DNA of 21,375 bases, taken from assembly GCA_003427395.1 (NCBI GenBank), contig BFEA01000651.1:591159-612533 (forward strand), written 5' to 3'. The notes under the pieces are model-generated. The model saw only the letters and a program-made list of their open reading frames with translations. It was not told where the DNA came from and did no database searches. This DNA is from Chara braunii. Its lineage: Eukaryota; Streptophyta; Charophyceae; Charales; Characeae. The translations under genes were made by a program, and so were the position numbers. The first letter of the stretch is position 1. Every line of letters begins with the position of its first letter. Below, piece by piece: positions 18,847-21,375 of this stretch.

Positions 18847-18881
<35 letters not shown>
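18549..18881 (+). mobile_element. Poly(A)-tailed short retroposon inserted in a U6 copy
   Basis: The element is about 333 bp and runs from AGAATAGGCTTATG to a run of about 33 A (18848-18880). It is flanked by exact 13-bp copies of CTTCTCTGTATCG at 18536-18548 and 18882-18894. A 3' poly(A) and a target-site duplication are the signature of LINE-type target-primed reverse transcription. No ORF of LINE size is present, so it is a non-autonomous element or a 5'-truncated tail. AGGGTTTGCAG occurs twice inside. Just before CTTTCTTC-poly(A) are two tandem stem-loops (18780-18798 and 18818-18836), described separately. Confidence 0.85.
18780..18836 (+). repeat. Two tandem 3'-end stem-loops with a compensatory change
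   Basis: Stem-loop 1 is GCCAGG-CCCGTTT-CCTGGC (18780-18798). Stem-loop 2 is GCCGGG-CCCGGTT-CCCGGC (18818-18836). Both have a perfect 6-bp stem and a 7-nt loop. One A-T pair in the first is a G-C pair in the second, so pairing was kept while sequence changed. Each is preceded by GGGAC; the period is 38 bp. Confidence 0.8.
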
Positions 18882-18884
<3 letters not shown>

Positions 18885-19044
18885 CTCTGTATCGTTCCAA
18901 TTTTAACGGATGTCCAGAAGGACCTTTTATTCTTTTTGTGAGTGGAAACGATGGCTTTCTTTGTACTCCCTCTGCTCGGCAGAGGTCCAGCAGACAGTTT
19001 TCACAGAGGACGGTACCAGTACTGCCCTCTTTGTTTTGTTTTGT

Positions 19045-19095
19045 TTTTTCGTTTTGACAAACGGGCTCAGTGCCCAAGGCTGAATTATACACTGC
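19045..19095 (-). mobile_element. SINE-A 3' end fragment with CAAAA tail
   Basis: On the minus strand GCCTTGGGCACTGAGCCC is followed by AAAACG and a (CAAAA)n tail (plus-strand GTTTT repeats, 19033-19057). It matches the 3' end of the SINE-A copies at 2853-3007 and 20932-21215. The body upstream is not recognisable as SINE-A, so the copy is truncated or recombined. Confidence 0.55.
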
Positions 19096-19287
19096 CGAAA
19101 ACTGCACCCGGCATCCCTTACAGAAAAAGGGGGCAGCCCCGTCAGAATGATCCAGGCACTCCAGATCCGCCCGCCGTGCAACAAGAGAAAGCAATTCAAA
19201 AAAATATGAGCGCCATACAAAAAATAATGAAACCACGAAAGAGAAAAGCAACCATCCAAAGCGGGATAATTGGTAGAAAGCGCCCAT

Positions 19288-19310
19288 CCCAAAACCTTTT
19301 CGGTTTTGGG
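19288..19310. repeat. Perfect hairpin, 9-bp stem
   Basis: CCCAAAACC and GGTTTTGGG enclose a 5-nt TTTTC loop. It lies in a plus frame (18942-19412) whose middle part is basic and protein-like, but that frame crosses a SINE-A fragment and this hairpin, so I do not take it as a gene. Confidence 0.7.
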
Positions 19311-19428
19311 GGCCCGAAACTCGGCCGTTTCGTACTACCGGCGCAACGACTTCCATGTGGGGTACTACAGGCCCACACGTCGCTCCACGGGCCCTACCGG
19401 ATCACTATGTGACACCCGTGGCCTAGGC

Positions 19429-19505
19429 CGCGGGCAATTCGGCTGCTGCAGCCGAAAAAGTCGGCTGCAGCCACGGCCGCTAGGCCTAGTTTGCGGCCCG
19501 ATTCT
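19429..19505. repeat. GC-rich inverted repeat
   Basis: TCGGCTGCTGCAGCCGA faces CGGCTGCAGCC, and the flanks carry AGGCC/GGCCT in opposite orientation. The arms are about 35 bp and imperfect. The role is unknown. Confidence 0.5.
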
Positions 19506-19563
19506 TTGGATGTTGAGCTGGCTGCTATAAGATACAAATGTACACTCTGAAAATTCCTGTGTG

Positions 19564-19567
<4 letters not shown>

Positions 19568-19594
<27 letters not shown>
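19568..19594. repeat. T27 tract, probable tail of a minus-strand retroposon
   Basis: On the minus strand CACCCTGGGCTTC is followed by 27 A. The CTTC-poly(A) junction is like that of the retroposon in U6 (CTTTCTTC-A33), although the stem-loops are absent. No target duplication was found. Confidence 0.6.
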
Positions 19595-19710
19595 GAAGCC
19601 CAGGGTGTTGTAGAGGTCGGTTTCTGGACCCACGACAGGTACCTATCTACAGTCAGCAACTAATTTATGAGACCCAGACCATCCTATCTTGGAGGATCCC
19701 CCTCAGACAG

Positions 19711-20069
19711 CCCCTACTGCAGGTTCCCCAACCGTTTCCTCCACCAGAGTCTGTCTACTAACACCCCTCCTACCGGGATCCCTTAAACCACCGGTACCTC
19801 GCTCAGCTATTGAATCGGAGCCTCCCAGCACGCTGCGCGCCAAGTCCTGCCGAACCGCCATTGCAATTTTCTTTTTCGTTTTGCCTGCGGCCTCCAGCCA
19901 ATGCGGTCCGGCAGGCCGAAGCCCAAATGGCGCGGCGCGTATACGGGAAGCGCCGCGGCCGATAGCTGGGCCAGGTACTGGTGGTTTAAGACGATCCCCT
20001 ACTGTAGGTTCCCCACCAATATCCTCCAGCAGAGCTTGTCCCAAGCCAACCCTCCCCCCAAACGGGACC
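19711..20069. repeat. Head-to-head SINE-A heads flanked by about 72-bp direct repeats
   Basis: CCCCTACTGCAGGTTCCCC (from 19711) and CCCCTACTGTAGGTTCCCC (from 19996) begin diverged direct repeats of about 72 bp. Between them are a minus-oriented SINE-A head (19783-19811), an imperfect inverted repeat (19843-19863 with 19899-19919), and a plus-oriented head (19960-19989, core ATAGCTGGGCCAGGTACTGG). The layout suggests nested insertions or an inversion. The long frames on both strands here are by-products of the symmetry. Confidence 0.65.
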
Positions 20070-20340
20070 CCATCCCACCTAAGGTCCTTGGCCCCCCAAA
20101 AGCAGAGCCTAAGGTAACCAACACACATGGGCAGTCTAACCACAAACCCATACCTGCATCCTCATTAGACTGCTAACTGTATCAGGCAAACCTCTCATAG
20201 GCCAGGACCCAACATACAACACCATGGACAGTCCCCTGGGTGGTGCGCAGGCAGTGTCTGTAATAGCTTACCATGCGTCAGCCCAAGGGGTGTGTGTCCA
20301 GCCGTGCGTCATTCTAACGCCCTGCCCGTGTCCATGTGGG

Positions 20341-20419
20341 CGGCTGCGGATTTGAACCCGCAACCTCATACCACAATGCGCATTTCCAACCGGTGCTCTA
20401 ACCACTGAGCTACATCAAC
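20341..20419 (-). repeat. tRNA-like element with intact A and B boxes
   Basis: On the minus strand TAGCTCAGTGGTTAGAGCA forms a perfect D-arm (GCTC/GAGC). GCGGGTTCAAATCC is a good B box inside a T-arm with stem TGCGG/CCGCA. The anticodon arm does not pair; the region is longer than normal and carries the palindrome AATGCGCATT. The ends do not form an acceptor stem. This points to a tRNA-derived SINE head or a tRNA pseudogene, not a working tRNA. Confidence 0.6.
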
Positions 20420-20557
20420 TGGACTTGGCCGAGAACTGGCAAAGGATTCTCGAAGAAACAATGAGATTTCCACTGCTCACACTCCATTGCTCACACCTTG
20501 GTACTCTCACCATGGAAAACAGATTTGGCCACATTTTTGCTCACATGTGTAGAGTGA

Positions 20558-20645
20558 TCCTCTCCTGTGGCCTGACCCACATCAGGCCACAGAGGAGGAC
20601 CACCAGTTCCATTTTGAATCGCTGCTCTTACTGCTATGGTAAGAG
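20558..20645. repeat. Two consecutive short hairpins
   Basis: TCCTCTCCTGTGGCCTGA (20558-20575) faces TCAGGCCACAGAGGAGGA (20582-20599) over a 6-nt loop. CTCTTAC (20625-20631) faces GTAAGAG (20639-20645) over a 7-nt loop. They lie directly before the long foldback at 20665-20819. Confidence 0.75.
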
Positions 20646-20664
20646 GGGTAACATCAGTAGAGAC

Positions 20665-20819
20665 ACAAAAACGAGTTATAATTGCACAGTGGGGCAAGAT
20701 ACAGTTTGCAATTGCACTTGGGGCACCCCACCTGGCCAGAAAGGTGGGTTGTAAACATTGCCCGAACTGCAATTCGGAACTGTATCTTGGCCCGTAGTGC
20801 AATCATAACTCATTTTTGT
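20665..20819. repeat. Long foldback, about 60-bp arms plus inner stem
   Basis: Arm 20665-20724 is matched by the reverse complement of arm 20760-20819. CACAAAAACGAGTTATAATT faces AATCATAACTCATTTTTGTG at the base, and CAAGATACAGTT faces AACTGTATCTTG in the middle. An inner stem CCCACCT/AGGTGGG continues near the tip. A small number of mismatches are spread along the arms. It could be a foldback transposon remnant or a hairpin RNA source. Confidence 0.8.
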
Positions 20820-20931
20820 GATGCCCACGTAGTTCCCGTTTTCAGTAGGGGTATTCTGAACCCTTCTCTCTCTTTTTTTTTTTTTCATTTTGCTTTTCTC
20901 ATTTTTCTGTTTTTTTCTTCTTTTTTTTTTA

Positions 20932-21215
20932 ACGCAGGCGCGCAGTGCCCAAGGCTCGTATTAACAACTTGAATACAAAGCAGACACACGCCTCTTCCCA
21001 TTAGGGCTGGAAGAGCCTCCGCCACTGCTTGCAGAGAGACAGCTTCCCTGTACAACTAGAATGAAGATTGAGTGCTGGGCATTGATTGCTTCCCCAGAAA
21101 GGAAGGATTAAACCACCAGTACCTCGCTCAGCTATCGGCCGCGGGCCTTCCCGTAGGGGTCGGCCAAGGGAAGGCCCGGTCGTAGCGCTAAGGCCGGGCC
21201 CCGGTTCTGTAGGGA
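20932..21215 (-). mobile_element. SINE-A, longest copy, minus strand
   Basis: On the minus strand the order is: GC-rich leader; head ATAGCTGAGCGAGGTACTGG with an A-box-like TAGCTGAGCGAGG (21108-21137); TTTAATCC; CATTCTAGTTGT; AGCTGTCTCTCTGC; stem-loop CTCTTCC/GGAAGAG (plus-strand 20992-21015); GAGCCTTGGGCACTG; and an A-rich tail (plus-strand T-rich 20871-20931). The head resembles a tRNA A box, but a B box at normal distance is not clear. The 5' boundary is not certain. Confidence 0.65.
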
Positions 21216-21329
21216 TGACACTACTACAGAAAACAATAAAAGAAAGAAAACAATAAAAGAAAGAAGGGAAAAAAAAAAGAAATACACACACGAAAAAAAA
21301 ACGAAATACACAGAAGGAAAGTCGGACAG

Positions 21330-21333
<4 letters not shown>

Positions 21334-21375
<42 letters not shown>
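21334..21375. repeat. (GA)n microsatellite at the right edge
   Basis: GA dinucleotides run to the last base of the window, after A-rich sequence with a short duplicated GAAAACAATAAAAGAAA (21228-21260). It is the same motif and strand as the left edge. Confidence 0.97.

Larger units (their letters stand above)
18483..18924 (-). pseudogene. Plant-type U6 snRNA copy split by a retroposon
   Basis: The 3' two thirds of U6 lie at 18483-18548 and the 5' third at 18882-18924, both on the minus strand. Outside the insert the match is very close: 5' stem GTCC/GGAC with loop TTCT, AAAATTGGAACGATACAGAG, GCATGGCCCCTGCGCAAGG, and the 3' end GAAATGGTCCAAAT. Small differences from the usual plant sequence include TTTAGC for ATTAGC and a CATAAATCG-type change. 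The two parts overlap by 13 bases (CTTCTCTGTATCG on the plus strand), the target duplication of the insert at 18549-18881. Downstream of the 3' end the minus strand is A-rich, not a clean T-run terminator, and no TATA box is seen at the usual distance upstream. The U6 copy was therefore probably already a retrocopy when hit. Confidence 0.9.

Noticed and set aside
18799-19356. 185-codon minus frame
   Set aside because: It runs through the poly(A) tract, a U6 fragment and a SINE-A tail, so it cannot be one gene.
18942-19412. 156-codon plus frame with a basic stretch (AIQKNMSAIQKIMKPRKRK)
   Set aside because: The middle is protein-like, but the frame crosses a SINE-A fragment and a perfect hairpin and has no recognised domain.
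19689-20143. Two long frames on opposite strands with similar peptides
   Set aside because: The similarity comes from the inverted SINE-A heads; it is a by-product of DNA symmetry.
20341-20419. Functional tRNA gene
   Set aside because: No acceptor stem forms and the anticodon arm does not pair, although the D- and T-arms are good.

Overview
The window looks like a gene-poor, repeat-rich piece of a eukaryotic nuclear genome, most likely from the green-plant lineage. The best lineage evidence is two U6 snRNA-derived loci on the minus strand. Their 5' stem-loop (GTCC-TTCT-GGAC) and 3' end (GAAATGGTCCAAAT) match plant U6, not metazoan U6. A decayed coiled-coil, gag-like reading frame at 14466-15106 resembles repeat-derived proteins that I associate, from memory only, with the charophyte alga Chara braunii. 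No bacterial, organellar, rRNA or intact tRNA gene is visible.

Layout. 1-2200: a GA microsatellite, A/T and CCT/TTA simple repeats and a diverged U6 pseudogene. 2200-3010: nested SINE-like sequence with two strong foldbacks. 3050-5100: mixed sequence with at most decayed reading frames. 5240-5465: a dense cluster of short hairpins, several of them mutually exclusive. 5465-6825: A+T-rich, no gene seen. 6827-8130: an array of 18 diverged hairpin units, each built around AACTTA, many with compensatory changes in the stems; this is the most unusual signal. 8131-11770: no firm gene, apart from one low-confidence short frame and two related palindromes. 11779-12068: two tRNA-like SINE pieces. 12864-14230: a possible broken proline-rich frame, then GAT-rich degenerate tandem repeats. 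14466-15433: a gag-like pseudogene. 15725-16504: the best protein-coding candidate (259 residues, helical N-terminus, then Thr and Asn runs). 17350-17612: a 57-bp minisatellite. 17835-18299: an open frame of unknown nature. 18483-18924: a U6 copy split by a polyadenylated retroposon with a 13-bp target-site duplication. 19040-21220: SINE-A copies, foldbacks and a tRNA-like element. 21334-21375: a second GA microsatellite.

The content does not form a pathway or operon. It is a record of retroposition (poly(A)-tailed elements, a target-site duplication, tRNA-like heads) and of repeated production of RNA-like hairpins. Both window edges end inside GA runs, so the window may be a whole contig bounded by unresolved microsatellites. 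All function calls rest on reading the sequence; no database search was possible.
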